A stretch of DNA of 6,537 nucleotides from Candidatus Sabulitectum sp. GTDB taxonomy: Bacteria > Fermentibacterota > Fermentibacteria > Fermentibacterales > Fermentibacteraceae. The DNA lies in contig JAGLDB010000107.1 of NCBI GenBank assembly GCA_023145935.1, positions 1 through 6,537 on the forward strand, given 5' to 3'. The translations under genes were made by a program, and so were the position numbers. This document shows, piece by piece, positions 6,103 to 6,537 of the stretch (within the stretch, counting starts at the first letter, position 1; each line of letters begins with the position of its first letter). The notes below the pieces were generated by a model. That model saw nothing but the letters and a program-made list of their open reading frames with translations. It was not told the origin of the DNA and made no database searches.

Positions 6103-6537
6103 CTAAAAACCGTACCCGACTCCCAGCTGAAAGAACGGAATAAAACGGGAATCATCTTCGTTAAAGAAGTACCCGCCCCCACCGGCAACTCTGAAGATAA
6201 AGCCACCATCAGCTGTGTATCTATATCCGCCAGTGGCAGAAAGGAATTTTGCTCCGCTGGTACCTCCGGAAAGTATGCCTTCAAACAGATCATCCAGAAA
6301 ACCATCGTCATCATCATCATCCATATTGGGAACATATCCCAGACTTCCCATTACTTCAAAGGAATTCAACATTCTGACATAGTTCAACCGGTACTCCGAC
6401 CATAGAACAAATGATCCTGCTGCAATTCCTACCTTGTTGCTGGCATCAAATGAATACTCATAGGACAATTCAGGAAGCAGCAGACCCGGTATCCCGGTAG
6501 ACAATGTGAACGCATGTCTCTTAAAACCCTCTGCTGC
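6103..6537 (-). CDS. outer-membrane beta-barrel-like protein, N-terminus missing (runs off right edge)
   Basis: Only the C-terminal 144 residues are visible. The frame stays open to the right edge, reading AAEGFKRHAFTLSTG at its start, so the TTG at 6504 is not needed as a start and the gene continues outside. The sequence has alternating aromatic and small-residue strands such as LPELSYEYSF, KVGIAAGSFVLW, RLNYVRMLNSFEVMGSLGYV, AKFLSATGGYRY and GFIFRVAGGGGYFF, and ends IPFFQLGVGYGF. A C-terminal Phe on an amphipathic strand is the classic BAM-type outer-membrane sorting signal. Between two strands is an acidic loop with six consecutive Asp followed by GFLDDLFEG, which could bind divalent cations. 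I do not recognise a family; the role may be a porin-like or structural barrel. It points towards the propeller gene, with 85 bases between the two stops. Confidence 0.75.
   Translation of the reverse strand, partial: AAEGFKRHAFTLSTGIPGLLLPELSYEYSFDASNKVGIAAGSFVLWSEYRLNYVRMLNSFEVMGSLGYVPNMDDDDDDGFLDDLFEGILSGGTSGAKFLSATGGYRYTADGGFIFRVAGGGGYFFNEDDSRFIPFFQLGVGYGF
6304..6321 (-). repeat. short GAT codon run encoding six Asp
   Basis: Six consecutive Asp codons (four GAT, one GAC, one GAT) in the barrel gene form a small trinucleotide repeat, preceded by Met and followed by Gly. The GAC interruption would limit slippage. It most likely reflects an acidic loop in the protein. Confidence 0.6.

Noticed and set aside
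6078..6335. Minus-strand open frame of 85 codons inside the barrel gene
   Set aside because: It is a frame-shifted shadow of the barrel frame, which has the strand pattern and the C-terminal Phe.
1..6537. CRISPR arrays, tRNA/rRNA genes, insertion sequences, toxin-antitoxin or defence genes
   Set aside because: No repeat-spacer pattern, transposase, terminal inverted repeats or RNA gene was found by eye; nearly all of the window is explained by the eight genes.

Overview
The window reads as ordinary chromosomal DNA from a two-membrane (Gram-negative type) bacterium. It carries two probable lipoproteins, two beta-barrel-like proteins and two biosynthetic genes. The 6-bladed beta-propeller lipoprotein (GSGPGEL motif), the small barrel proteins and the 'YFP..GATWEY' lipoprotein are the kind of proteins I associate with the FCB group and with candidate phyla such as Fermentibacteria/Aegiribacteria, WOR-3, Cloacimonadota or Latescibacterota. 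Strong GGAGG-type ribosome sites argue against Bacteroidota, which often lack them. The lineage is an inference from protein style, not a firm assignment.

Layout. Positions 1-4787 hold six genes, all on the minus strand and read right to left: gpsA (glycerol-3-phosphate dehydrogenase), a secreted GHL10-type glycoside hydrolase, a WalJ/YycJ-type metallo-beta-lactamase-fold protein, a small exported barrel-like protein, a small lipoprotein-like protein, and aroB (3-dehydroquinate synthase, running off the left edge). Neighbours overlap by 17, 4 and 4 bases or are separated by only 6 or 8 bases, so this is almost certainly one operon with translational coupling. The four middle genes start with GTG or TTG; the outer two start with ATG. 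Positions 4788-4898 are a short divergent intergenic region with promoter-like elements for both directions. Positions 4899-6017 hold a plus-strand 6-bladed beta-propeller lipoprotein, followed by a hairpin terminator at 6040-6073. Positions 6103-6537 hold the C-terminal part of a second outer-membrane beta-barrel-like protein on the minus strand, cut off at the right edge.

How the genes fit together. gpsA supplies glycerol-3-phosphate for phospholipid headgroups and aroB makes the first ring of aromatic precursors. Between them sit four genes that could act on or in the envelope: a predicted exported glycan hydrolase, a WalJ-type protein (linked to cell-wall/division control and DNA processing in Firmicutes), a small barrel and a small lipoprotein. 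No mobile element, CRISPR array, tRNA or rRNA was seen. The most interesting point is this compact unit and its two uncharacterised exported proteins, rather than an obvious new system.
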